DNA of 64,000 bases from Montifringilla adamsi (GCA_017590115.1 JAGGNK010007004.1:9050418-9114417); one strand, 5' to 3'; counted from the first letter of the stretch, positions 37,590 to 50,394 are shown. Notes: generated by a model from the letters alone, not told the origin. Numbers and translations are program-made.

Positions 37590-37900
37590 TGCAGGTTGTT
37601 TGAAGTTAAACGAAGCTTGCTGACACGATTTAAAAGCCCAGATTCCGCACCACACAGGCAAATAAAACCGACAGCATAAGAGCTGAAATAGAAATCATGC
37701 TGAAAACATTAAATCATTTATGCTGTAAATAAATTCCCTGAACACCTGGTAGGCTATAAATTAAAACGTATAGCTAATAGGCGTCTTTGATTTACACTGC
37801 CCTTTCGACTAATTTAAAATTATTGTGACATCCCCAGAAAATAAACCCCACAAACTCATAAGGTGTATTGCTCATGTTAAAAGTAAAACTTCCACCAAAT
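37590..37900. promoter_or_regulatory. AT-rich block inside the CpG-island patchwork, possible conserved enhancer
   Basis: This AT-rich block is flanked by GC-rich DNA and has many developmental-factor-like words: TCTTTGAT (TCF/LEF-like, about 37783-37790), ATTAAATCATTTA, CTAATTTAAAATTATT and AAATAAATTCC. It lies 2.1-2.4 kb upstream of the PTHLH start. The regulatory role is inferred only from composition and position. Confidence 0.3.
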
Positions 37901-38472
37901 ATTTTTAGAATTTCCTTTCCCCAGAAATGATTGAAAAAAAAATACACCAAAACCCAACACACATCATCTTTTACAGACTCAGGAAAAATAAATTGCCTCT
38001 ATAAACTCAGAATCCTGAAGTTTCTTCTCAATTTATCACTTCACCTTTTCCTTGAGTTACAGCTGTCTGTGCCTCTCAGAGATCACTCTGGCCAACAGTG
38101 GTTGCTCTTCTCAGCAATCGCTTCCAAAACTATGTCCTATGCTTAAGAAGGAGTAAAAATTTAAAAAAATAAAAAGAAAGAAAAAAGAAGTTAAATGAAT
38201 AATAATAAAAAAATAAAGGCAATACTTTTCAAAAATCCAGCCTGAAAAGCTTTGATTCTGCCTGCAACAGATTAGGGCTAAATAAAGGGTGTTAAAAGCA
38301 GGTGCTTTTCTCCCTTGCTGCTCTTTTTATTATGAAGAACAGAAGTTTCCCCTAATATATATGGTGAGGGAGACCCTTCTCCATTGCTTTTATTGAAAAG
38401 ACCAAACTTGTGACATCACTAACCACCTTCCTATGGCTGAGTTTGCCTCTTCTCTGCCTCAGTGGGCTTGGG

Positions 38473-38504
<32 letters not shown>

Positions 38505-38532
38505 AAAAGGGAAAAAAAAAAAAAAAAAAAAA
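38473..38532 (+). repeat. Paired poly-A tracts (A29 and A21)
   Basis: Two long A runs separated by AGGGAAAAGGG lie in the AT-rich gap between CpG-island parts. They could be a retroposon tail, but no retroposed body or target-site duplication is recognisable. Confidence 0.9.
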
Positions 38533-39256
38533 CAACCAAAAAAACCCAACCCAACTGTGTCTGTGCTAATACGGCAGGACCTGAGCAATGCCAAAGGCTT
38601 TTAGGAGCCTCACTATCACCCCATGCCCCCCCCCCGCCTCCCTGCTCCCCGAGGGCTGCCATCTGTCGCGGGCGCAGAGCCTTGTCACCTGCCACGTACA
38701 CGAATGAGCAAACTCCTGGTCCTAAGCCTCACCGCAAGCCTGAGCCCTCCTCCGCGGCAGGATGGGGAGAAAAGACCCCTCACCTGGGGTTTAAACCTTC
38801 CCTTCCCCGCAGGATGCCGCGGGAGATGCTCTCCCGGGAGGGACCAGCCGCCACCTGCAGCCTCTCCCCGGCCGGCCCGGCCGGCTCCGGTGTCCCCTGC
38901 CCTCGGAGGGGTGGGAAGGGATGAGGCTGGACTAGAGGATGGACCGGCGGAGCTTTAGGCGCTATTCCAACCCCCACACCTGTGCCGAACACGGCTCCGC
39001 TCACGGAGAGCCCACGGCCCGGTGTCTGGAGAGGGAAAACCCCACACCTCTGGGGGCTTTCACCTGCCGGGCCCGGTGGCGGCAGGGCTCCCGGCCAAGG
39101 CGAGCCGCTTGCGGCTGCCGCTTGTTTCTCCAGCCGGGATGCGCGGGGAGAACCGGTGGTTTTGTGTGACCCGGGAAAGGCTTCAGCCGTGGAGAGGTGA
39201 GGCAAGACCCCGTGTTTGCCCTCCTGGCCAAGCCCTCTCTGCCGCGACAAGGCAAA

Positions 39257-39263
39257 CTTTATA
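39257..39263 (-). promoter_or_regulatory. Candidate distal TATA box for PTHLH (P1-like)
   Basis: TATAAAG on the minus strand, 3.7 kb upstream of the start codon, sits inside CpG-rich DNA. About 200 bases downstream is a donor-like GCAG then GTGAAA (39064/39063), which would define a noncoding first exon of roughly 165 bases (about 39230-39064). A second donor-like CCAG then GTGAGG lies at 38784/38783. This resembles the TATA-driven distal promoter of mammals, but is inferred from motifs only. Confidence 0.35.
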
Positions 39264-40827
39264 ATTTTAGGTTTTCTGACTCCACTATCTCCCGTCTTCC
39301 CGCCTCAAACACAATGAGATTTTGGAGGAATGCCGCGCTTGGCTTCTGCCTCCTTTTTCCATAAGTATAAACAGGCATAAATCAGCTTTTCTACGAGGAA
39401 GTTGACCTGGAAGCTTGGCTAGAAAGATAAGTCCCTGTCCCAGGTTTTCCCGAGCGGGGAATAGGGCCAGGGGCTGCGGGCGGGTGTGTGACCGGGCTCC
39501 CCCCAGAAGCCGCTCTAGGAGCGAAACAAAAGCCAGCAAGTGGGACAGGTTCAGCTCTCAGGGGAGAGGTGCCCTTGCAGCCTCAGGGAGGCAGAGGGAA
39601 ATAATGACTAAACCCCCGCCCGGCGCTCGGAGACCGGCTAAATCCTCAGCTCCGCGAACTTCCCATCCTTCACCTCCGCGAAGTTCCGCCTCTCCCTCCT
39701 CCCTCTTGTTTTATTCACGATAAAGCATTTTCGTCATTTCCCCTCCCGGATTTCTATAACCTCAGTTGCACCCGTCCAGGGCTTCGGTTCAGACGGGGAG
39801 TTTAACCTCCCCAGTCTTCCCAGGGTGGAAAAAATGGTGTTCAGCAAAAAAACACAGGCATGCTGACGGCTGGAGAGTCTGGCGGGGAAGGGAAGGGAGC
39901 GGCACCAGTGATTGCTGGACTCGTCCTGCGAGCACCAGAAATCCCCTGACTTGCTCAGCCTCTGACCCAGCGAGGTTAAAACCAGCGAGCGCGGCTCTCG
40001 GCAGGCGGGGTGCGAAGCCCCAGAATATTTTTTCCAAGGCTCCCAGGGTGGGCTTGAGGACAAGGCTGCGGTGGATTGGTAGAAGGCACGACTGCTCGCA
40101 GGTTGAGGCAGACTTTCTAGCACACACTCATTCTTGCCCAGGACCCAGCCCTGCTGCGCTCTGCAGCGCCCAGCTCTCATGACGGGTCCTCTTCTCTCCT
40201 CCGACTGCCCGGTGGCAGTCGGGAATGAGAAACTCCCTCTTCCACGTCTGACATGGTGTCATCTCAGCATGGAGTGAAAGGATTGCTCGGGGAGAAAGAG
40301 AAACCCGCTTTTCCCCTCCCCATCAGCAAGCCCCAGACGTTCTGTGGTGCTCCATGCGAGCACACTAATCTTTATTAAGCAGTGATAGAGTGGCTGAGCA
40401 GAGCCGCCTCTAGCACCCGAGGGGCGGCCGGAGTTCCCCAGCTCAGCCATTGACACAATGCGCCGCTTATTTAGACAATATGCATTTAATTTAATGCACT
40501 CGAGAAAGGGCGGGCGGGGCCGGGAGGGGGTAAAGCAAAAACACAAAAAGCTGCGTGGAGCTGAGGAGAGCTTTGCCAAATCTTCTGTCTGGTTCCTAGA
40601 ATCCAGCAGACAGCGAAAGGAGTAATTTTCAGATTTGAGGGCGAGGAGGCGGCGGTGGATGCCGGGGCTGCCCTGCCCCGCAGCGCCCGCGGTGCCGCGG
40701 CCGGCCGAGCGTGGCCCGGCTCCAGCCCCAGGGCGCTGTCCATGGTGGTGCGGCCATGGCCTGGAGCTCCACCTTCCCTCTCTGGCTAGGGCTGGTCTTG
40801 ACTTCAGCTTGAGACATCTTAACACAG

Positions 40828-40839
40828 CTTTCTTTCTTT

Positions 40840-40931
<92 letters not shown>

Positions 40932-40966
40932 TTCTTTCTTTCTTTCTTTCTTTCTTCTTTCTTTTT
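40828..40966 (+). repeat. (CTTT)n microsatellite
   Basis: About 139 bases of almost pure CTTT repeats with a few TTTT/TTC interruptions, at the edge of the CpG island. The reverse strand is pure purine (AAAG), producing a lysine/glutamate/arginine-rich false frame. Confidence 0.97.
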
Positions 40967-41080
40967 CCCTTTTACTGAATATCTATCAAATACCAACAGG
41001 AAGAAACGTGTCTGGTCTGTTTAACTCACACAAAACTAATACCAAGTTGGGCTGGCTGGAGAACAAGAATTCAATTTAAA

Positions 41081-41095
41081 GGGGGGGGGGGGGGG
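41081..41095 (+). repeat. G15 homopolymer
   Basis: Fifteen consecutive G residues, 115 bases beyond the CTTT array. Such runs can form G-quadruplexes and are often misread in length. Confidence 0.9.
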
Positions 41096-41185
41096 CGAAA
41101 CACTTACAATTTGTTTTTGTGCTATGTTGGAACGAAATCTATCCCCTTAGACACTTTTCTGAGACGAGACAGACTCACCTCCTGC

Positions 41186-41275
41186 CTTGGAATGGCTTAG
41201 TGGTTAATGTACTCATCCGGGCTGTGGGACACCAGAGGTCAAGTCCTCCCTTTCTCTGATTCAGAGTCTTAATTC
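41186..41275 (+). mobile_element. tRNA-SINE-like remnant
   Basis: 'TGGCTTAGTGGTTAATG' resembles an RNA polymerase III A box, and 'AGGTCAAGTCCTCCC' 32 bases later resembles a B box (GGTTCGANTCC). The text 'ctcatccgggctgtgggacaccagaggtcaagtcc...tgattcagag' is like an old repeat I recall as common in turtles and crocodilians. I cannot name the family. It does not fold as a complete tRNA, so a tRNA gene is unlikely. Confidence 0.5.
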
Positions 41276-44200
41276 CTGGACTCTCAGTTTCTCTCAGTTC
41301 CCTCCCATCCCAGACCTAAAACCCTTTCCGATTACAGTTGTGATGAATTGATATTTTCCAATGGGTGAAAACTGAATGCTTAATAAAGGAAAGATTCCCA
41401 CCTAACAGTTATTCTGAGAAGTTATTCTTGGATTTTTTTGGTTAAACAAGGAGAAGTCCAGCCAGCTATCATACAACAATGGAAAGGGATTGAAAGCTGA
41501 GAAAAGAAGGGGAGAGCTAAGAAAAAGTCTCCTTCTCTGGTGGCACACAGGGCTGGTGTGGTTAAGACATACTTTCTTTATCTTTATCTTTGCAGAATAT
41601 TTGGGCAAAAAGGCTATGGCTTTCCCATAGCCACAAAGGGCTAGTAGAGTTGGATATGGGCTAGTTCCTTGGATATGGTTTTGCTCAATCATTTCTATTC
41701 CTTTAGCTTATGGAACACAAGAGAAAATTGTAGTTTGGATCATCTAGTCTCATTTGAATTCCCAGCTAAGAATACAGGCTGCCTGTCCACACTGATGGAG
41801 AGAACTGGTTAGTGTGAAGCCTGAAGTCGTGCCTGGGATTCTGGGCAGCAAGGTGCTGTAACAAGCTCTACCTTGAGCATAGCCTTTATTAGCTAACATT
41901 TCTGAAGTACATATCTTTGTTTTATGCATTTTGCTTTTGTTAAGCTAATTACTTTTGGTAATCTCCAGTCTGCCTTCCAGGAATTTTTCTGCTTCTTGCT
42001 GTTTGTTTTAAAAAGTAGACATGACTGCAACTGTTACATGCATCCTCTGCTTTGACTCAGATGTGCTTTCTTCCTTCCTTTGCTCCTATGCAAGTGAAAT
42101 GATCCTGTATTCTCTTCTTTCACACCACATTAATTGTCTGCTTTCATATCCCTCACTCCCACTGAACAAGTTGCATCTTTAACCTCTTCCCAGAAGTCAT
42201 GGGATCCAGTCCAGCTCTCATTGAAGCCAGACTGCTTCTCTTTGTTCACTTCATTTGGAAGGTGGTCAGCATGTTATATGGCTATCCCTTCTCTGAATAT
42301 GGAATGTCCTTTAATCTCAGTGTGGTTTATTTTCCAGACATGATGTCCCAAAGGTTGTGAACTCTAGGCTGCAATAAGCAAAGTGGAATGACCCCCTCAC
42401 TTTCTTTAATCAGGCCTTGCACAGTGAAATGTAGCCTGGAGAGCTGCCCATGACACAATGCATAATAAGCTTGGACAGCAGGAGATGTGAGCAAGCATGT
42501 CTTTTAGGAGTTTCAATTAACCCTTGAAGGTTAGGGTTCTAAATTTACTAGATTATCAAATTTGAAATTCAATTAACCTGAAGGAATAACTAGGGATAAA
42601 CTATAAAAGCTATTTGCTATTATTTGTTTATCCCAAGATAAGGAAAATGTTTCTTATAACAACTTGCCTTACACTGAGATTAAGTTAATTGCTTCTTGAC
42701 CTCCAGATTTCATCTTTCTTAAAACTAGAAATATTACTCTGTGTGTTTGGTCTGACTTGGAAATGGTGCTCTCTAGAAGCTGTTTGTTAGGAATTTAGAC
42801 TATTTTTGCCAGATGCTTGATGAAATTTCAGTGGCTGTGGGAGATGGAAGAGTACAGGTGCCCAAAAGAGTTCTGGCTCTGGGCAGGACTGGATGTTTAC
42901 AGGCAGACTTCCTGGGTTCTGCTGCTCTTATTGATTTTCCAAGCCCTTGAGACACCTTGAGTCTAACCTGGGTTCTGGAGCTGGCAGGTGAGGGAGTGAG
43001 AGCTGGGAGTTTTTCCCAGATGACTCAGGGCTGGCCCCACACAATGCATGTGGAAACAAAGCCAGCTATGCTTAGTGCAGCCTGAGGATAGCTTCAGCAG
43101 GGAGCTGGAGGTGGTTGTGCTGCCAGGAACTGAGGTCCAAGGTTGTAACACACACCTTGACATGAGCAGGCCGTAGCCATCGCTTCAACCTGCAGATCAG
43201 AATAACAGCAAGGGCTTGCATTCTATTGTGTTGGAAATATTTGGGTTTCTCAATGGCTTTTCAGGCTACCAGGTTAGAAAAACCATCTTTAAGTTGGTTT
43301 CCCATCTTTGTCCTGTGGAAGTCTTACCCTTGCTCTCTGACTAACTTGAATTGCCCTCTTGGATAAGCCTTGTCTCTGCAGCAGGGCAAGGAGACCTAAA
43401 GCGAACCTAAAGGATCCAGAGGTCTCTGCTTCACGTTGCGCTTGGCACAGGGCTGTAGCTGGGCATGGAAATGTGATGAGCTGCTTGATTCAGCTCTAAG
43501 TGATGTATCAGTTTTGAAATGATGACAGAAAATGCTCCTGGGCTTTCCCACAAGGAGTTAATTCATTCAGGGTGTGTGGCTATTCCAGTCCTTTTCAGAG
43601 AATCTTTCAGACCCAAGCCACTGCAGAAATTCCTCATGAGAGCTCAGACCCAGCAGAGTTCCCCCTCACTTTCTTGTGTTCCATCTTTGAAAGCACAGCA
43701 CTGAAACTCCCACAAGAACCTTGTCCCAAGACCAACGGACCAGAAAAAAAATGACATTAAAGTGGAGGGATCCCATTTGTATAAAGAGCCTGCAGGACTC
43801 AGGGAGAGGCATGTCAGATCTCATTGCATCTGTATGGTTTTTCATTAAGCATCCATAGAGTCACAGGAATGAATAGGGAAAAATTGTGCTACAGGTGGTG
43901 AAGCTTCTCAAATGGTTGCTTATCACTGGTTATCCCTGGGATGCTTTTGTCCTCTTTTCACCAAATATCACTATTTTTGCAGTATCAGGCAGAAAGGTAA
44001 TCAGTGATAAGAAAGGCCTGTCCTGTCACAAAGGCAGGGTTTGTTAGACTCCTCAGTTCTGTCATTGCAGTCAGGCTGTGTCAGACTCTTTGAGGGCAGT
44101 CATAAACTCCTTTCACGAGGCCAGCCAGCACAAAGGGCTGGGTATGTGCGTGGGAGGAAGGGAAGCAAACTTTATTTCAGTGACTCCAGCTATCAGAAAT

Positions 44201-47200
44201 ATCAGCAAGCTGCACTGTGGAGGCCACCTGCACACTGTGCAATCTGTCTTCCCAAGAGCTTCAGAGCAGGTGGTTTTTAATCAAGGTCTCCAGGTGCTTG
44301 TTTGTGAAATACTTTGTTTCGAGGGACACATGCGCAGTCGGAGCAGGAGGGTGATATCTGTGCAGACCTCTGGAATCCTGTACTCATTAGTAACTAGTGA
44401 TGATGTGCTTGTCAACACCTATAGGAAAGCCAATTTGTACTAAATTATTTAAACCTTACTCAAACAATGATCTTATTCGAGGTGCAGGTGCTCAGCTTCA
44501 GGCTCAGGCTTGTATAAGCTGTTTACTTGTTATGCCTCAAAATACATTTACTGACAAAATAGAAAAAAATGTGAGTGTAAGAATGCACAAAACAACACCT
44601 TTGTTAAACTTTAGGGCCTGTCCCCATAAACACACAGAAGCTGAACTAAGACAGTCTTGTTAAGTTTTGCCAAGCCTCTGAGATCCCCTGTATATTCTAC
44701 AGAGTTTTGCACAATATAAAATATCTCCAGGCTGCCTGTGAGCCAAAGGACTGCTGCACTTGGTGCTGTGTGGAGTCCTGGGCTACAGAAATATCTTCTG
44801 CTTAACAACCCACTTTAAGGATAAGTTGCAACAGGGGAACAAAACAAGCAAAAAGGGATAACAGTAATCCCAAATCCATTTCAGCTATCTGTATCAATCC
44901 AGCTTGCTGTCTGTAAATCAAGGTAGGTAAACCTTCAGGTGAAATTTAAAAGTGTGCAAGGAAATGGTTTAATGGTATAAGGGATACAAGGATTCATGTG
45001 GATGACCAGACAGGGAAAGAGGGAAGTGCTATTAGTGTGAACACAGGAATATAGAAAGAAATGAACAGCCAGGTAAGGCCAAGTTCAGTTGTGAAAGGAC
45101 CTAAAAGGAGGGGTAAAGGGTAGTTTGTTTTTTATTTGGGTTTTTATTTGTTTGTTGTTTATTGGGGGGAGGTTGTTTATTTGTTTGTTTGCCCTTTTAG
45201 AAAATAAGGGGGAGGAAGAAGAAGGTTGTGAATTATATAAATTACAGGACTGAAATAACTAGGAAAAAGGATGATTTGGACAATTCCTTTAACAGACTAG
45301 TTGATAAATGATTTGCAGTGGCTGAGGGTTAAGATTTAGGGGTGAAGCATCCTGGTGAAAGCTTTTGTGTTCAAGCTATCTTCTGAAGATGTTGAAAGAG
45401 GAAAATATTTGAGCATAGAGCAAGTGTTGAAAGAAAAAAATGCCTCAAACCCCCTTTCCTCACCACCAAAATTAAAGTCCAGAACCATCACCCAAGAGAC
45501 TGCGTGTTTGATAATACTTTTATCAACAGGGAGAAAGAATAAAAATAGTGTGTGGATTTGGAGCTCTGCTGAGATTTTAACAGCTGAACTTAACAGCTGA
45601 AGTTCAAGACCATACAGGTGAGAGATGGAATGAAGGATGGAACTGGACAGAGGCAGTTTCCTGTATCATCATTCTAAAGGCAGTTTGAGAGTGAATAAAG
45701 GTGCTGTGTCCTCGTACTGTGGGTCTCAGTCCACAGTGAAGTTTTATCCCTTATAGTAATGCAAACACACAACAATCACAAAGGAAGGGTTGTGACAGAA
45801 CAGTGAAAAGAAAAGCCCAAGGAAAGGAAAGTGGGAAAGGAGGAAAGATCACCTGGATATGGTTCTAAATGGTCAGGTATAGGAATGTAATGAAACTCAG
45901 TGCCCAGTGCAAAGTGAAATTTAAACAGGGTGTTGCTGAACAGAAGAAATGAGTCGTTTATGAGCATGTGGATGGAGGAGGAGATCTGGGACTTAGCCAA
46001 GAGAAAGGGGTTGGAAACTTATCTGAGAGCTGCATTAGCCAAAAGATGAGGCTAGAAGTCAAACTAGAGACAGCTGTGAATAGTATTAGTGAGAAGAATT
46101 CTAGGGCTTGTTTTGTTTTTTATCCTTTGGTGTTGCAAATGTCACACAACCTCCTTTGCAGGGGGAAAGAAACAGGAATGTTGTCAAGTATGGATTACTT
46201 AAAGACAGGAAGAACTACAGTATGTTTAAAAATATGTTGTGACTTTTTCTCTCTTATTTCATCCCATTGGTGTAGGACAGAAATATTTTGCCAAGTGCAA
46301 AGTTCACAGGTAAGTCATTCTGCTGGAACTGTAACTCTTATATGAACCTCAATCAACTACAGCTGGGTTTCAGCACAGCATATTTGAGTCTTCCTGTTCC
46401 TGAACTTTAACATTAGTATGAAAAGTAGGTTTTTATTCTGCTTTTTTTTTCTTTTTTTTTTTTTTTTTTTATCTCTCAAGTCTATCATTGCCCTTTGTGG
46501 ATGTCTCTCTTTTGTAATAAGTTTACCTCCTACAGTTGGTTTATACCCTGATTCCCAAGCTTTTGCATGCTGACTTTTTTATTTTTGTGTACAGTTCAAT
46601 CACACCCCTCTGTTACCAGAGCTATTTTAGAAACATCTCAAGTTTTACATTACCTGCTGAAGTAATTCACACAAGGTACCAAGTCTTTCAAGTTTCTCCA
46701 AAGAACCAAACCACGTCAGCCAGCTCGCTGACCTGAAGCCATTCTCTCAAATCCCAGGTAAAGGTGATTGCTTAACCCACCCTCAGTACTGGAAGGTTCC
46801 CCAGTAATATTGGCATGGGGACATAGATGAAGTTTTTCTGAATTTCTCTCATTATTAGCAGGGCCTTGTTGGAAGCACATTATAGATAATGTAATCACAC
46901 CTTTAAGTCCCAAAATTTCCATGTACAAAGTTCCATGAAATCACTGCTGTGTGAAGGAATACTGGGCCTTTTATCTCAGCCTCTTTTACAGAAATTTCAG
47001 TATAGGTTTCATAATCTTCTGATGAGTCACATGAACACAGTGCTTGGTCATAAAGAAAATATGAATTTGATGTATTTATATTATCTTGTTAATTTTGCTA
47101 TCTTTTCCATCTTACTGTGTTTTTTATTCTACTTATAACACCACAGAACTGATAAGCTTCAATGGTGTGAGACAGACAATGAATGGCTGCTTACTGAAAT

Positions 47201-49504
47201 GATCAGTAACAGGGGAGCTGGCCTTATAGGAATAAAAAATTAAATTATATATTTTATGTGGAAAATTAACAAAACCAATCTGAATGTCAGTCTTTGCTTT
47301 ACTCCAAAAGTTCTCTGTCTCCACAAGCCTACTACAGCACAGACAGCATTATTGTAGGTCTGTGATTGGAAACAGTTTTCCCCAAGACTTCTTTTGACTT
47401 TAGCAGTTGGAATCTGGTTTTATTTATCATCTATAAAAGCTCATTTTTGTAATGGAGGCTGTTTTAAAGCATGAAGCTGTGTCTACTTAAGTTCTGAAAG
47501 ATAAATAATTTAATTGTTATTTATAACATTGTCAACAAGTTGATTATTTAATCAAAACAGCTATTTAGTAATGATAGGAAATATAGCAAGGGTCACAGTA
47601 AGGTACAGCAAATTCTTAGCTATAAAGAAAGAAGTCTATTGAGATGGTTTCTTTGCTAATCAGATGCATGCCAAATTTTCAGGCTCAGGAAGTTCATTTA
47701 GGTTGCAACAAGGCAACAGTATATGGATATATTGTTCGGTTTCAGTTTTTTTTGCACAAGCAATAACATAATCCTCAGACACAGTATGACAGAATAGGAG
47801 GGAGGATGAGAGAAAATGACTGTACAAATGCCTGGAACCAGAAATCTATTTATTTATTATTAGAATTTATGAATTTAGAAGTTAAGAATATTTTTTCCCC
47901 TACAATTTCTATGTGACTATCCTTTTGCAAAGTAATGTAAAGTGTTTGGAGATGTATCGTTTGAGCTGCTGACATAATTAATGATTTCATTAAGAGCATG
48001 AAAGAAGGCTCTTGTATTTCTCTGGCATTAGCCAGCCAAGTTCGTGTCCAAACTCTAATAACCAAAGTTGCTCTTGCTGATCGAGACTGTTGGTCCTCTT
48101 GTTGCAAAATAAAAATTTGAAAGCCAAATATTATACTGGGCTGAGATACTTCCCAACATGTCAGGAGTGTGACAGGTTTTAAATATGAGCAGCTACTATT
48201 ACAGGCTGGCAGAAAATTTCCCAACATTTCAAAGAACAATGCAAAGGAGAAGATCATAAACAAGGTCTGCTTCCAGAAATTCAAAGGAACCCAATTTAAA
48301 AGTTACCACTTATCACTCCCAGTTTTCATATAGAATCCTTGCTCAGGTAGTCTGCACTCCAGAAATAATGTTGATCCTTGAAAATCAATGGCAATCCTGA
48401 GAAAACTGCAGTAGGATTTGTTAGGAATGAACCATGAGTTTGGGACATTGGCATGCCCTTTCAGTTCTGCCCTGTCTGGCTTTTCATCTCACCAGAGTCA
48501 GGCTAACATCCTGTGTAGGATTACAGGAATTCGGTAATTAACCTTGATAACTAATGAACAACAAGGATACAGGTGCTACAAAATCCACACTTTGGAGGGA
48601 AGGGGAGAAGAGGAACAAAAACTGCGCCAGAAGCCAGAGTTGTACGCTGGACCCACCAGGAGACAAAGCACAGTGGGAGTACAAACATCCCAGGAGAGGG
48701 AGACCCAGGTGCTCAAGGTAAGGACAGCTGAGCTGTTCTGCTTCAGGGGCTAAAATGTTAAAAGGGTTGGCACCTTCCTAAGGATTGAAAGGCATTGCAG
48801 GACTACACAGAAAACTTCTGATGCTCGCCTGGCCTCAGACAGTGTTAGCTTCTTCAATGAACATTGAAATCACACAGTCCCTGTGTCAGACTTCACTATA
48901 TATTCCTCAATTTCATAAAAAACCAACTTGTTGAGGATGTTATGGTTATGAAGTAAATGCTAGAAACCACGCTGAGCATGTGCCTACAAGAACTCCTTTT
49001 AAAATGAGCAGTCACACACTAAAACAGGAGTACAGGCCAAAAGCAAGCCAGCTGTGAGACTGGGTAGATATTAAGGGGGAAAATGACCCTGTGTCATATG
49101 TATTTTGCTGGTTTCATGTTAACATGTATGCTCCCTTCATCTCTGCACCGATTTGCGGGTATTACATTTTCATGAAAATAAAAGGAAAATGTGGCAGCTC
49201 TCTGTGTACGTGCATTATTTCATAGGACCTACACCTACACCAGCCTTGACATTTAAATTCTTCAAAGAGCCTGAAAATCATCCTTTTAAAACAGAATCAA
49301 GGTGCAGCATCAAGGTGTAGCTAAACCTTTGGATTTCCTGTGGCAGGACCCAACAGCAGACACAGACATTAATATAAAGTGAGTCATCTCCCAATTAAAT
49401 TCTGCTGTCTCTCAATAATTGCTGATTTAGAGAGGGACTGGTAGGTGCATTGCACCACCAAAAGAACTTATTTTTCTGACTTTTACTCAAACATTTTCTG
49501 GACT
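41276..49504. other. Intergenic DNA 5' of PTHLH: no gene recognised
   Basis: AT-rich, with no domain-bearing frame. T/G-rich low-complexity DNA (TTTG units) lies at about 45125-45195, and the T9-C-T19 run at 46442-46470. No exon series or RNA gene seen. Confidence 0.6.
46442..46470 (+). repeat. T-tract (T9-C-T19)
   Basis: Near-homopolymer run in 5' intergenic DNA. Confidence 0.95.
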
Positions 49505-49800
49505 TGGTTAAAGTGCTGGCCTCCACAACATCCTGTGGTTGACTTCCACAGTTTAATTATTATGTAGTGTGAAAAAGTACTTCCTTTTGTTTTTGGTTTT
49601 GTTTTTTGTTTGTTTTTTTTTTTTTTATTTTTTTTTTTTATATAGAGGGAACAGAATTCTCCCTCCAGTTTTATGCCATGAGAAAAAGGGAACAGCAGTT
49701 TTCTGCTCATCTTCTCTTTGCCATTCAGATTTTTGTAGATGCTATTATATTTCTCTTCTGTCACCTTCTCCAGCAGAGAAGTTGTAGTCCTTTTCCTTTA
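49505..49800 (+). mobile_element. Old sauropsid interspersed repeat, interrupted by a T-rich tract
   Basis: Segments such as 'ccacaacatcctgtggttgacttccacagtttaatta', 'gtgtgaaaaagtacttccttttg' and 'ttgccattcagatttttgtagatgctattatatttctcttctgtcaccttctcc' match, from memory, a widespread ancient reptile/bird repeat whose family I cannot name. A T-rich stretch (about 49588-49642) replaces its middle part. No coding capacity. Confidence 0.5.
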
Positions 49801-50392
49801 CTTCCTGTGCAAGCCTTTCTTTATGTTGTTTTTCTCAGCAGAGTTATGCCCTGCATCTTTTCCACTTCTACTGTGTCATAATTATAAAAGAACAATTGGA
49901 TTTAAAAAACTATTCTGAGGGGTGCAAATACACCTTGAAAGAATGTGCAGAACTCAGCTTCCTTTTCCTCACACTTTTATAGGATTTCATTTCCACGGCA
50001 ATGTCCAGCCACCCGCTGCTGTTCTGCAGGTTTTGTGTGCAGCTTTAGTGCTTCCGCTCCCACAAGGTTTCTGTGTATTCTGTCCTATGGGAGTATTTAT
50101 AAAGAAAATCTCAAATTGCTTTTCCCCTCTAAGCAATCCAATAAGAAGAAAAAATATGTATTTTTTACTTATTTGCCTGTTAGATCCAAAGAAGAGAAGG
50201 CAAAGGAAATGGAAAAGTATAAAATATGTCTGCAGATTCCTCATGTATTTTTCAAAACTCTAGAAGGACCATTGTCATGCATTACCTTTATAAGGAACTT
50301 AGATTCCAGAATGTGTGTGTTTACTAACTTTTCCTTGTAATTCCTGTTTTTAAAAATCTGTCTTTCAATTTTTTCTTGGGTGTGTGGTTGCA

Positions 50393-50394
50393 TG

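Larger units (their letters stand above)
35020..40780. promoter_or_regulatory. CpG-island patchwork covering the PTHLH 5' region
   Basis: CpG dinucleotides, rare elsewhere in the window, are dense here, especially at about 36100-37560, 38600-39750 and 40380-40770. An AT-rich gap at about 37590-38470 separates the first two. Mammalian PTHLH has multiple promoters (two with TATA boxes, one GC-rich) in a region of comparable size upstream of the coding exons. I infer the same here. The many open frames in this block result from high GC content and show no recognisable domains. Confidence 0.8.

Noticed and set aside
38590..38924. Lysine-rich frames over the double poly-A tract
   Set aside because: They are produced by the A29/A21 runs and continue into CpG-rich DNA without any domain.
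40259..40996. 245-codon minus-strand frame with K/E/R repeats
   Set aside because: Half is the CTTT microsatellite read in reverse and the rest is CpG-island DNA with no domain.
41186..41275. A functional tRNA gene
   Set aside because: A-box-like and B-box-like words are present, but no full cloverleaf or clear anticodon arm can be drawn.
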